13,716 bases of DNA, taken from Cephalothrix simula (lineage: Eukaryota; Nemertea; Palaeonemertea; Archinemertea; Cephalotrichidae). Within the stretch, counting starts at the first letter, position 1; the number at the start of each line of letters is the position of its first letter. Of the stretch, positions 1 through 8,187 are shown in pieces. The stretch spans positions 1-13,716 of the forward strand of contig JAXIUW010111116.1 of NCBI GenBank assembly GCA_035591015.1, written 5' to 3'. Below the pieces are notes generated by a model that was not told where the DNA came from, did not search any database, and saw only the letters and a list, made by a program, of their open reading frames with translations. The position numbers were made by a program, and so were the translations under genes.

Positions 1-63
1 AAATGTGTGTTTATTTGAGAATGTGAAAGAACAGCTTTTTGTACTAAAAAACACATAACTTAC

Positions 64-118
64 CTGAAAAAATTTTCCTCCTTGTTTGTGCTCAAAATAT
101 CAACATGCACTGATAGAT
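64..118 (-). other. Possible exon end with consensus splice donor
   Basis: On the minus strand the bases 66 to 58 read CAG|GTAAGT, an exact match to the metazoan 5' splice consensus, with the exon side ending at 64. One minus-strand frame before it is open back to a stop near 141 and reads HVDILSTNKEENFFR just before the donor. Possible acceptors are poor in pyrimidines. A short exon starting after the AG at about 113-114 would need a phase that does not match the phase-0 end of the Kv2 exon at 3997. It is therefore either an exon joined through another exon, an exon of another transcript, or a chance match next to a repeat-like block. Low confidence. Confidence 0.2.
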
Positions 119-129
119 TACCACTAGAG

Positions 130-235
130 GTCATTCCATTTGGTCAGAAAATATTCGCGGCGCGATAGTTTTGAAATTACGAGGGGGTGGCCCAACTAAC
201 CCGTATGTCCAACTAGCCCCAGTGTCCCCTACATA
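130..235. repeat. GC-rich block resembling a transposon end
   Basis: This roughly 100-bp stretch stands out from its AT-rich surroundings by containing GCGGCGCG, a run of five G and repeated CCAACTA words (CCCAACTAACCC and TCCAACTAGCCCC). Minus-strand reading gives two TAGTTGG copies about 18 bp apart. The abrupt composition change and the internal short direct repeat suggest the end of an interspersed repeat. No inverted partner is visible inside the window, so the rest of such an element would lie beyond position 1 or be lost. Confidence 0.3.
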
Positions 236-1155
236 TAAAATTTATTAACGTGGAGGTTGGATGGTATTCTTATAAAACAGTGCAAATATAAATAGAGAAT
301 TTTCGAGACACCTCATACATTTTGTATACTACCCTTAAAGTGATATCACACGAAATAAAAAAACAATATAGTTATTACGTTGCCCTTAAAAAGAAAAAAA
401 AAGAAAACAATGCGATAAAAAATGAAAAGCTAAATGCATTAAAAAACCAATGACTTTCTAAATAATACTTAGTTGAATGATAAGGAGAAACTATCCCATA
501 TACCAATTAGTCTATGTAAAACATTAGGTAAAATGCAAAATAAAGGCAAACATTTACCCGAAATCTGGGAAAAACCATTAAATATTATTTTTCATGAAAA
601 GAGATAAAAAACGTTTAGATTTTAGCAAAACATAATTCCAAGAATACAGCAATTTTGATTGGATAGTGAGTGTGGGTGAGTCTAGCTTAAAATCGCCACG
701 ATCTCCCGGCAATGAGATTTACAGTTAGTTAGAATAGCACCATAGTGGCTAAATAGTGCTAACATAACAACTTTGACCTGCTTTAACAGTTTTAAACCAC
801 TTTGGCTCAGTTTAAACACTGTATATATTATGAATTTAGTAAGTAATTTGACAAATAATGAATCAAAATAATAAACACAAGAGTTCTTCAAGCGGGAGTT
901 TTTGTAACGATCTTAAATGTAATGAACCCAAAATGACAAAATAATTCAATAAGAAACCACATAACCTTGGAATTCAAACACCATTATAAACTTAAACGGA
1001 TTTAAATTGATAATAACAGATAAGAAAAAATGGGGCATGCAGGCATTATCCGCGTGTCTTAAACAGTAAAGAAGAAAAAATTGAAGCATTTTACAAATTT
1101 CAATTATGAGCATTTTACAAATTTTCAATTAGCAAAATATAGATAGCAACCTTTA
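236..1155. other. AT-rich non-coding stretch
   Basis: I see no gene here. The open frames (for example minus 682-891 and 946-1128) lack recognisable domains and are what AT-rich sequence gives by chance. The only structure is a short near-repeat ATAGTG..AATAGTG around 738-757 and the 24-bp tandem pair listed separately. It is downstream of the Kv2 exon on the sense strand. Confidence 0.6.
1086..1131. repeat. 24-bp tandem repeat, two copies
   Basis: GCATTTTACAAATTT(T)CAATTA occurs at 1086-1106 and again at 1110-1131, differing by one T. Period is 24 bp. It looks like a local slippage duplication with no sign of function. Confidence 0.75.
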
Positions 1156-1393
1156 TTTAACTTTGATAAAAAATCAGCAAAACAGGAGGAAAATCAGCAT
1201 TATATTTTAAATTAATTAAACAGCACTGAGTTCTCGTAATTTTGATTGGTTCTATTTCTGAGGAAAAAAACAAATTTAAAAAGTACCATGGAACAAAGTA
1301 TGTAAGTAACTAATACTTTTAACTTTGATAAAAAATCAGCAAAACATGAGGAAAAACATTTCGGAATTTAAAAAAGTACCATGGAACAAAGTA
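1156..1393. repeat. Imperfect tandem duplication (copies A and B)
   Basis: Copy A spans 1156-1320 and copy B begins near 1318. Both start with TTTAACTTTGATAAAAAATC and continue with AGCAAAACA(G/T)GAGGAAAA. Both then contain GTACCATGGAACAAAGTA, at 1283-1300 and 1376-1393. Copy B lacks about 69 bp of the middle. It is also interrupted right after AAAGTA by the foldback element at 1394-2190, and copy B's continuation TATGTAAGTAACT resumes at 2191. Copy A thus preserves the uninterrupted site at 1299-1300. Confidence 0.8.
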
Positions 1394-2190
1394 CACATTG
1401 GTTGAGGCATGACTTGGTGTTAGCTACCCGGACCCCCGTCAGTTTCTCATATTAGGGTTATAGGAAACCCCATAACCCATATATCATTGGAAAGGGCATG
1501 GAAAATGAGGAAACGAGATTGTAATTTCATGTCCCTAACACCACCTGGTGGAGGGTTGTGATGGTAAATGTGCGAAAAACTAGCAAAAATCCTGAAAAAT
1601 CATTAAATTATTGATTTTTTTGGATGTTCGGCAAACAGGATAATAGGAACCCCCATAAACTATACATCGATGCAAAGGACAAGCAAAATGAAGTAAAATG
1701 GTGTCTGTTTCATGCACTTGGTGGGGGGATGGTGGCCAAAAATGTTCAAAATTAAAATTCTCAATTTAAACATTTTTAGCCGTCATTTTCCACCAGGTCA
1801 TGGCAGGTTCATAAAACTACCACCACTTAACTGCATTTTACACGCTCTTTCCATCGACGAATAGTTTATGGTGGTTCCTATTATCCTGTTTGTCAAAGAT
1901 ATAAAAAAATCAATTTTATGATTTTGGCTAGTTTTTTTTACATTTACCACCACCACCCTCTACCAGGTGGTGGTAGGGACATGGAATTACAATCTAGGTT
2001 CATCATTTTGCATGCCCTTTCGAATGATATATAGGTTAAGGGGTTCCTATACCCCTAATATGATAAACCGACGGGTTCCTATACCCCTAATATGATAAAC
2101 CGACGGGTTCCTATACCCCTAATATGATAAACCGACGGGAGGCCGGGTAGCTAACACAATTTATGCCTCAACAAATTTTTACCATTTGTG
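1394..2190. mobile_element. Foldback MITE-like element, copy 1 (TA insertion)
   Basis: This 797-bp non-coding element is an imperfect palindrome along nearly its whole length. The left end (CACATTGG then TTGAGGCATGA and GTTAGCTACCCGG) is mirrored at the right end (CCGGGTAGCTAACAC, then TGCCTCAACAAA, ending CCATTTGTG). Both sides are flanked by TA (1392-1393 and 2191-2192), and the same flank without the element exists at 1299-1300. Each arm contains two related units of about 170 bp. Each unit has a TAGGAA(A/C)CCCCATAA word, an AAAGG-rich word and a CACCTGGTG-like palindrome, giving an A-B-B'-A' layout with palindromes near 1541, 1715, 1790 and 1961. The TA duplication points to the Tc1/mariner superfamily or another TA-targeting group. 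There is no transposase, so it is non-autonomous. The superfamily is inferred; the foldback structure and insertion are seen. Confidence 0.85.
2041..2136. repeat. 32-bp tandem repeat, three perfect copies
   Basis: A unit beginning GGGTTCCTATACCCCTAATA is repeated three times without change, at 2041, 2073 and 2105. It lies in the right arm of the foldback element. The matching part of the left arm (about 1436-1470) has the sequence once, so the triplication happened after the palindrome formed. The perfect identity suggests a recent event. Confidence 0.9.
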
Positions 2191-2212
2191 TATGTAAGTA
2201 ACTGATGCTTTA

Positions 2213-2632
2213 CTTAAACCCCAAAATAAAGTACAATAAACACGAGCAAAATCAGTGAAATGTTATATCTCTAAACATCGGTAAATATGATCTAATGTGA
2301 TATTTATTTAGAAAATAAGCAATAGTTTTTTATGGGCCAGGCCAAATTGCCAAATATTCTAAAATGCACTAAATTGCACCTTGTCAGTCGCATATGTACA
2401 TTTGTAACATGAAAACTCTCCTGGAACTATAAATCTCCCAGGAAAACAATTATTGTTCACCTAATAATGAAATATAATGCAATGTTTTTAGAAAGACAAA
2501 AAAGACCAGGTGGATTAAAAAATATGCTAGTTTTTTTAGATATTTTCTTAATAGTGTTCTGTTATCTAATGTAATATTTATAGTCGCCAGTTTCAAAAAA
2601 AAAAAATTTAATGGGGTAAAGAAATGGAAATT
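2213..2632. other. AT-rich non-coding stretch with A12 run
   Basis: No gene is visible. The stretch ends with a run of 12 A at 2595-2606, on the + strand, followed by the first of the two diverged direct repeats. A poly(A) run could mark an old retroposed sequence but nothing upstream of it is recognisable. Confidence 0.5.
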
Positions 2633-2721
2633 ATTCTAAGAGCCCCTCTAGGGCCCAAAGTATTAGGGGTTATACCACACTCAGTACGACCAGATATGAT
2701 TAATCCAAAAGGAAAGAGTTT
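2633..2721 (+). repeat. Diverged direct repeat, copy 1 (short open frame)
   Basis: This segment is repeated at 3036-3121. From 2671 to 2721 the two copies match at 44 of 51 bases. On the + strand an ATG at 2624 opens a 57-codon frame running to a TAG near 2795, which includes GVIPHSVRPDMINPKGKSL. The second copy has GVLPHSVGQDMFNPKGKNL in the matching frame, and the one gap between copies is 3 bases. The minus strand is also open here, so coding strand is uncertain. I do not recognise the peptide. It may be a relic of a repeated coding sequence or of an unclassified transposon. Confidence 0.45.
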
Positions 2722-3035
2722 GCTAAGCCATGCGACACCCAACGAGTTGTACGTACCAGAACATAATATTGAAATTGCTAAGACTCTGAGTTAGCCGACG
2801 CCTCGGGCTCGTTCTGAAGAAAGAACAATGGTGGTATGGGATGGGTCGCAAGATGTACAAGGGGGATTTTAAATATAATTTAATTTTTCCTGTGCTTTAC
2901 GCTAATATTCGATGGCAAAAACCTATTTATTTATCATTTTTTTCAAATTTTTTGATTAATTACAATCGTTAAGAATTAAGAGAAGTTACTGAAGAACGAA
3001 CAAAATTGAAGACGATGTAAATTATATGTTTAACT

Positions 3036-3121
3036 ATTCTAAGAGAGGCAGCGCCTGGTGTAGATGGGGTTTTACCACACTCAGTAGGACAGGATATGTT
3101 TAATCCAAAGGGAAAGAATTT
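3036..3121 (+). repeat. Diverged direct repeat, copy 2
   Basis: This is the partner of 2633-2721, in the same orientation and about 400 bp away. Similarity starts at ATTCTAAGAG and runs to GGAAAGAATTT; the first 30 bases are poorly matched and the last 50 well matched. In the frame shared with copy 1 it reads ILREAAPGVDGVLPHSVGQD and continues to a TAA near 3146. Function unknown. Confidence 0.45.
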
Positions 3122-3987
3122 GAGAGATAAATATGAAAGAAGTTAATTCTTTCTTAATTCTTTTACAGAATATCTGAGTTTCATTATGCAAAAAGGTTAA
3201 TCACGAATTGTACTGGAATTAAATTTAGATTAAAAAGAATAAAAAAAGGAAAGGCAATCAAAAACAAAGATAATGTTTCACGGCAAATAGGCATCCATAA
3301 AGATTTAAATTTGATAAAACTAGTTTTACTGTTAACCCACACTCTTTTAATATAACGCTCCCTTTTTGACCGCCTCTGATAAAGACTGGTGATAGAACTT
3401 TATTCAGTCAATATACCTATGAAGGGCAAAATACAAAAATTCCAAGCAAGCGAGACCATATTCACACAAGAAGTAATTTAATGATTTAAAAATTTTCATG
3501 CAACTAAAAACAGAGGAATTTTGAAATTTTTGAAATTCATTATGTTTCATAATGAATTTTATAAAAATTCATTATGCCCAAAATGGTTTAGCAAATAAAT
3601 CAGAACTTGCCCCTGGCGTCGACCAAACTTATAAGGGAGATAAACTACTTAATAAGCAAAATAAATTTTAATAAAAATCCTAATGAATTAAAAGTAAATT
3701 CAATGCCTAAAAGTCAACAGGAAAAGATACAATACATTATTATAAAATGACTACTGCAAATTATTGAAAACATTGCAAAAAATAAATGAAAATAAAAAAA
3801 AAAAAGGGTGAAAAGATAGTGACGCTTAGTGTAATTAAATAAGTAGAGGATTTTTTCTTTAATTTACCAAAAATTAACAATATGACATTCTTTAGAATTT
3901 AATTCACAAGTAATTTTGTCACTTCTCTTGGGTAGGAAAAAACCTTTACTTAGTTAAACAAATATATGAAAATGGTAAAACAAGACT
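3122..3987. other. AT-rich non-coding stretch
   Basis: No gene or transposon end is recognisable. A perfect small hairpin lies at 3533-3559, a second ATTCATTATG word follows it at 3567-3576, and a run of 12 A lies at 3794-3805. On the sense strand this follows the Kv2 exon donor directly, so it is most simply the start of the next intron. Confidence 0.55.
3533..3559. repeat. Perfect 12-bp hairpin
   Basis: AAATTCATTATG and CATAATGAATTT are exact reverse complements separated by TTT. The AT-rich stem is short and there is no evidence of a role. A third copy of the ATTCATTATG word lies a few bases downstream. Confidence 0.7.
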
Positions 3988-3999
3988 TTAACCTACCTG
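3988..3999 (-). other. Splice donor of the Kv2 exon, next to an in-frame stop
   Basis: On the minus strand 3999-3991 reads CAG|GTAGGT, a strong donor match, placing the exon end at 3997 after 358 complete codons. If it is not used, the frame runs two more codons (Val-Gly) to TAA at 3990-3988. Splicing is favoured because Kv2 tails are usually much longer. An unspliced form would give a short-tailed channel. Confidence 0.8.
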
Positions 4000-5070
4000 C
4001 CCTTGAGAGTTGAGCAATGGCTGTGAGTTAATAGGTGATCTGGTAGCTTCTTCCACTTCCAGAAGATTTGGCGTAGCTTTGTCACTTTGGCGACTAATTC
4101 GTGACTCTCTACTCTCTGATTTACTTAATTTTTTTGAGGGTTCATTTCTCTTAAGGGAGCTGCTTTTTAAATTATTGGAAGCACTATTGACTGTTTCTGG
4201 TATTTCTATTGTTTGGTTTCCGGTGCCATTCGATTCTTCCACAGCGATTCCTTTCACACTTTTGGCAAATTCATCTCGTAGATTAACTGATTGGAATGAA
4301 ACAATACTTCCATTTCGCTTTGCCCTTTCTAGAGCCTCTTTGCGTTTGAGGGCTTTCTCCCGACGCATTTGGTCCTTATAAAACTCAGCAAAATTGTTGA
4401 CAATAATAGGAATGGGTAGAGCAATAACTAAAACACCGCAAATACAACAAACACTCCCGACAAGTTTACCTAACGTTGTTTCAGGACAAATATCTCCATA
4501 ACCAACGGTAGTCATTGTAATGGCCGCCCACCAAAATGTCTCAGGAATACTGGAAAACTTTGTCCCTTTCATATCTTTCTCAGCAAAATAAGCCAAACTT
4601 GAAAACATCAATATACCAATAGCTAAGAACATCATTAAAAGTCCAAGTTCTTTATAACTTCTTTGAAGTGTATAACCTAATGACTGAAGGCCTGTAGAAT
4701 GCCTTGCTAATTTTAAAATTCTTAATATTCTCATTATTCGAAATATTTGCACGACTCGTCGTACATTATGAAATTGTTCGGTACTTTTATTAGATTCTAC
4801 AAGTCCAAGTGATATAAAATAAGGTAGGATAGCCAAAAGGTCTATCACATTTAATGCTCCTTTAAAAAATTTCCATTTATTTGGTGATGCCCAAAATCTT
4901 AAAAGGTATTCAAGAGTGAACCATCCGATGCAAACAGCTTCTACCATAACGAGTTGGTGACTATCGGTGGGCTGGCCATTTTCATCTTCCTCTTGTATTG
5001 AAGGTATGGTGTTTAAAGTTAATGCAATTGTTGACATAATGATGAACAGGATGGACACTACGGCCAGAAT
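3997..5070 (-). CDS. Shab: Kv2/Shab voltage-gated K+ channel, one exon (S1-S6)
   Basis: This exon encodes 358 residues of a delayed-rectifier potassium channel subunit, a plasma-membrane protein that assembles as a tetramer. Exon residue 1 is the Ile at 5070, after the acceptor AG. S1 spans 1-22. S2 spans 43-60, with the charge-transfer Phe 51 and Glu 44 and 54. S3 spans 74-90, with Asp 77. S4 spans 104-124, with positive residues at 104, 105, 111, 114, 117, 120 and 123. S5 spans 141-164. The pore helix leads into the filter TVGYGD at 188-193, followed by Cys 195. S6 spans 202-231, with the Kv2-type PIP (219-221) in place of the PVP of Shaker channels. The tail begins with the conserved block [14 protein letters not shown], then a Ser/Lys/Arg-rich stretch, and ends near SQPLLN, which resembles the SQPILN of vertebrate Kv2.1 (from memory). 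The T1 domain and the distal tail are not in the window. The reading frame is intact. Confidence 0.96.
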
Positions 5071-5110
5071 CTGTAATAAACAAGCTCCTCTATCAGCATC
5101 TTTAAAAAAG
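5071..5110 (-). other. Splice acceptor of the Kv2 exon
   Basis: The minus strand reads TTGTTTATTACAG just before ATT CTG GCC GTA, giving a standard AG acceptor at 5072-5071 with a modest pyrimidine tract. The codons after it continue the S1 helix in the family wording ([11 protein letters not shown]). The exon therefore starts four codons before the GTG at 5058, where a bare open-frame search would place a start. From memory, vertebrate KCNB1 also has its intron between T1 and S1 at about this place. Confidence 0.88.
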
Positions 5111-5280
5111 AATGCTCGTGATGCTTGTGAATTCTACTCTTTAAATTTCACAACTTTACCACAAATGCAGTAAAATACAAATTGCATTTTATCGCACCAG
5201 TTTAATTAATTCAAACAAGTAATAACAAACGCATTACTACTGTTTTCCAATAATTCATTTGAGAATTATTAGTATGTATC

Positions 5281-5954
5281 ATGGCTTCCACGGGTTTCTC
5301 ATAGTAGCGGTATAGGAAACCCAATAACCTATATATCATTAGAAAGGGCATGCAAAATGGAGTAAAATAGAAGTAGTTTTATGTCCCTACCACCACCACG
5401 CGGAGGGTAGTTGTTAAAAATGTCCAAAGAAATAGGCGAAAATCAGAAAATTATTGATTAATAGGATTTGTGGTAAACAGGAGAATACGAACCCCCATAA
5501 AGTATACATCCCCGGGAAGGGCATTAAAATTGTGGTGGTTTCATGTACCTACCACCACCTGGTGGAGAAAGGTGGTCAAAATGTTTTTAAAAATTATCGA
5601 TTAAGACATTTTAGCCACCATTTTTCACCAAGTGGTGATACGGGTTAATTAATCCATTTAGCAGCATTTTAAATGCCCTTTCCAGGGATGTATAGCTTAT
5701 GAGGGTTCCTATTTGTCAGTTTGTCACAAATCCAAAAATTCAATAATTTGCTGATTTTTGGCATTTCTTTTGGACATTTTAAACTACGACCCTCCACCAG
5801 GTGGTGGTTGGGAAAACTACTACAATTTATCATGCCCTTTCAAGTGATACATGTATATAGGTTATGGGGGTTAATATACCGCTAATATGAGAAACCCTCG
5901 GGGGCAGTTAGCTACATTAAGCCATGCCTTAGCCAATTTTTCCATCCATTTGTG
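5281..5954. mobile_element. Foldback MITE-like element, copy 2
   Basis: This element is related to the one at 1394-2190. The left arm (GGGTTTCTCATAGTAGCGGT, then AGAAAGGGCATGCAAAAT) is mirrored by the right arm (CATGCCCTTTCAAGTGATAC, then GCTAATATGAGAAACCC). The same four-palindrome layout is present near 5394, 5555, 5627 and 5795. The right terminus CCATTTGTG at 5946-5954 matches copy 1, but the left terminus is shortened. About 20 bp is missing between CATGGCTT and GGGTTTCTC, and the outer end and TA duplication are not recognisable. It begins only about 210 bp upstream of the Kv2 exon on the sense strand. Open frames inside it are by-products of the palindrome. It is non-coding and non-autonomous. 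Confidence 0.82.
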
Positions 5955-6445
5955 TGGTGTAATGCTATGATGATTGATTGATTATAATTAAACTGTAATT
6001 AAATGCAAAAAATGAATAGGTTAATTAATAGCATTCATGGACTTTTCGTGATAAAGTTTATTTGAAAATCTAAAAAATAAAATTGTTTTGAACCAAGTTC
6101 CATATCCCGTCTCAGCATGAAGTTCGGAGAATGTATCTACAGAAGCTAATTGAAAAAAAAGGATAGCATAGAGAGGATAGATGAGGCGGTCTATTTTGTC
6201 ATTATCAGCTAAAAATAAAGTATGACGTTGAAGTCATACACTGGCAATGAAAGAGATCACCTCTACCTAGGTGCACTATGTGTTCTATGTTCCAAATCGC
6301 TTAGCCATTTCAAGGCATACATTGGGCTTATAGGCTATAGTTAATGGCACATTTGCAATTTGAATACACAGAATAAAGTATAAAGGGAAAGTGTAATAGA
6401 AAAAAGTATAAAGAATTAAAAATTATCTTACAGTATTAGATCAAA
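5955..6445. other. AT-rich intronic stretch
   Basis: No gene, RNA gene or convincing repeat is visible. On the sense (minus) strand this lies within the long intron upstream of the Kv2 exon. Confidence 0.5.
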
Positions 6446-6700
6446 ACCGTCCTAATTTTGTCCGTTTCTGTTTTAAAATGCAGGAGCTTCAATTTTTAGA
6501 TCGGTTTAAGCGTGATAAATTCTGATTTTCACAAAAAACAGCTGTTGAACATCAGTTAAATCAATTAAAACTTACTCCAAATAGATTACTTTTAATTGGA
6601 ATTTTATTGCTGGAATGATGTAATAAAACTGCCTCCACAAGGTTAGATAATTCGCAAAAGAGGACTCCTAAACTTTAGAAACGGACACAATTAGGACGGT
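6446..6700. mobile_element. Short MITE with about 24-bp terminal inverted repeats
   Basis: The left end ACCGTCCTAATTTTGTCCGT (continuing TTCT) and the right end (AGAAACGGACACAATTAGGA then CGGT) are reverse complements over 24 bp with one mismatch. The 255-bp element has no coding capacity. No clear target duplication is visible: the right flank begins AGG and the left flank ends TCAAA, so the exact termini may be off by a base or two. A TA right after GGACGG would suit a TA-targeting family, but the left side does not match it. The superfamily is left open. Confidence 0.75.
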
Positions 6701-7595
6701 AGGAAGTATGTTATAAAAGAACGTTTATTTTTGTTGAAATAAGATGAAATACAGTAATAGTAAAAGACCACTTAAAAGATAAGTGATAGTATAGAAAATA
6801 AATGTTCCTCATATAATTACTGTTACGATTACCAAATAATATAAATCTATTTCAGTTATAATCCAAAGCCATGAGCAACGTACCCCTCAAAAAGCTACAC
6901 ATGAGACAAAAATATCCCTTACAATAACTGGCACGGGGATACTCCTTAGTACGGAAAAACCACTGAATCTAGAATTGCACTTCTAAAAAGGTAAATATTT
7001 GGGATTTTCAAATTACGACCAATGGGAAATATTTTTTAAAAAAGATTTGGTTATCGTGGAGTAAAGAAATTGTGGGGTCGTTTAAACCAAAATACCTATG
7101 GCATCAATAACCAAGTAAATTATACAGGACAGTTCATGATTTTTGTAAAAGGAAAGGAGTTTTATTTTTAGAGAATTGGGGAGGGTGTTTGTCCATTTGT
7201 CTGCATCGTCATCCAATATGCTATTAATCGTGTGGAAATATTAATAATGTAATATGAAGCACCAGTATAGTAAACCCTAACCCGGCACGATTGGCATCAA
7301 CACCGTGGTTGTCAGCTAAAGATGACGGGTAATGAGAAACATTAACTTTGTTCTCTTGTCATTTTCATCTATCAATATCAATTGAAGACACAACGTCCGC
7401 AGCAAACCCATTTCAAGAAGAAATCCGTGGGTGTTGAACTAGTACTGGGTAACAATTATGTGCCATAAACGATTTAGATTTTTTTATAAGTATACCAAAA
7501 TTAAATTGGAATATCGTTAGAAATCAGAAAAATAGTGCTCTTTTACTGAGGGACAAATATGCCAAATATTGGGACATGATTTGAGTTAGGACCAT
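6701..7595. other. AT-rich intronic stretch
   Basis: No gene is recognisable on either strand. The stretch 7270-7450 is somewhat richer in GC but has no open frame of interest. A 17-base word, ATTAATAATGTAATATX-GAAG-like, occurs near 7240 and again near 11728, without further similarity around it. Confidence 0.5.
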
Positions 7596-8110
7596 TCCTT
7601 ATCATACTAGGTCTCGCCAAAGTAGGCCTGGTAGGGCCAAAGTCCTTTGAGAAAAATAAAAATAAAAATTTTGAAGGACTTTTGGTTTTTCAAGTACGCA
7701 CTAGGTTTGGATATGAGAGAAATACATGTACATGTAACAGCCCAGGGCGATATTAAGGAGGTGCGATCCCGGAGAATCAGTTTCTATCGTGAAATGGAGT
7801 ATAACAATACCATTGAAAACGTACGGACGATTGAAAACGTACGGACGATTGAAAACGAACGGGTAATAGGAATTTGATCATCTTTTGAAGGCTTAGTTCT
7901 AACGACAAGCTAATTCCTCCAAAAAATAAGCTTCTTAGATCTGAAGCTCCTTTAATACTAAAATAATGCATCCGGCAAATTGAATTATTTAAAAGATGAC
8001 AGAATGAAATATTTTTTGAGTAATTACTGAAGTAACAAAGATAAACTATGTGTAAGACAATGTTCTGATTATAGGGGACCATGGACTTTGGCTAAAATTA
8101 TGATTAAGGA
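7596..8110. mobile_element. Candidate degraded inverted-repeat element
   Basis: TCCTTATCATACTAGG then TCTCGCCAAAGT at 7596-7623 resembles the reverse complement of 8085-8110, which reads TCCTTAATCATAATTTTAGC then CAAAGT, with small gaps. This could be a decayed terminal inverted-repeat element of about 515 bp. No target duplication is clear. The interior holds an 18-bp tandem repeat and a 76-codon open frame without a known domain. The arms are short and imperfect. Confidence 0.33.
7812..7863. repeat. 18-bp tandem repeat, about three copies
   Basis: The unit ATTGAAAACGTACGGACG starts at 7812, 7830 and 7848; the third is partial and has GAACGG instead of GTACGG. The period is a multiple of three, so a + strand frame reads TIENVR twice and then TIENER. 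That is an arithmetic result of the period and does not by itself show coding. Confidence 0.9.
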
Positions 8111-8187
8111 CTCATTTCATTAAAAATTCAGATAGGTTTAAAAAAGTTAGTATGAAAATTTTCTTAAAGTTAGTTAAGACATGCTTA

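Noticed and set aside
2041-2136. Regular 32-bp repeats suggesting a CRISPR array
   Set aside because: The copies abut with no spacers and the window is eukaryotic.
4010-4381. 123-codon + strand open frame opposite the Kv2 tail
   Set aside because: It is the antisense shadow of the Kv2 exon, whose minus-strand translation is clearly homologous to Kv2 channels.
5454-5648. 64-codon + strand frame
   Set aside because: It lies wholly inside the foldback element and is not conserved in the other copy.
7647-7877. 76-codon + strand frame with TIENVR repeats
   Set aside because: The peptide repeat follows from an 18-bp DNA repeat whose period is a multiple of three; the rest shows no domain.
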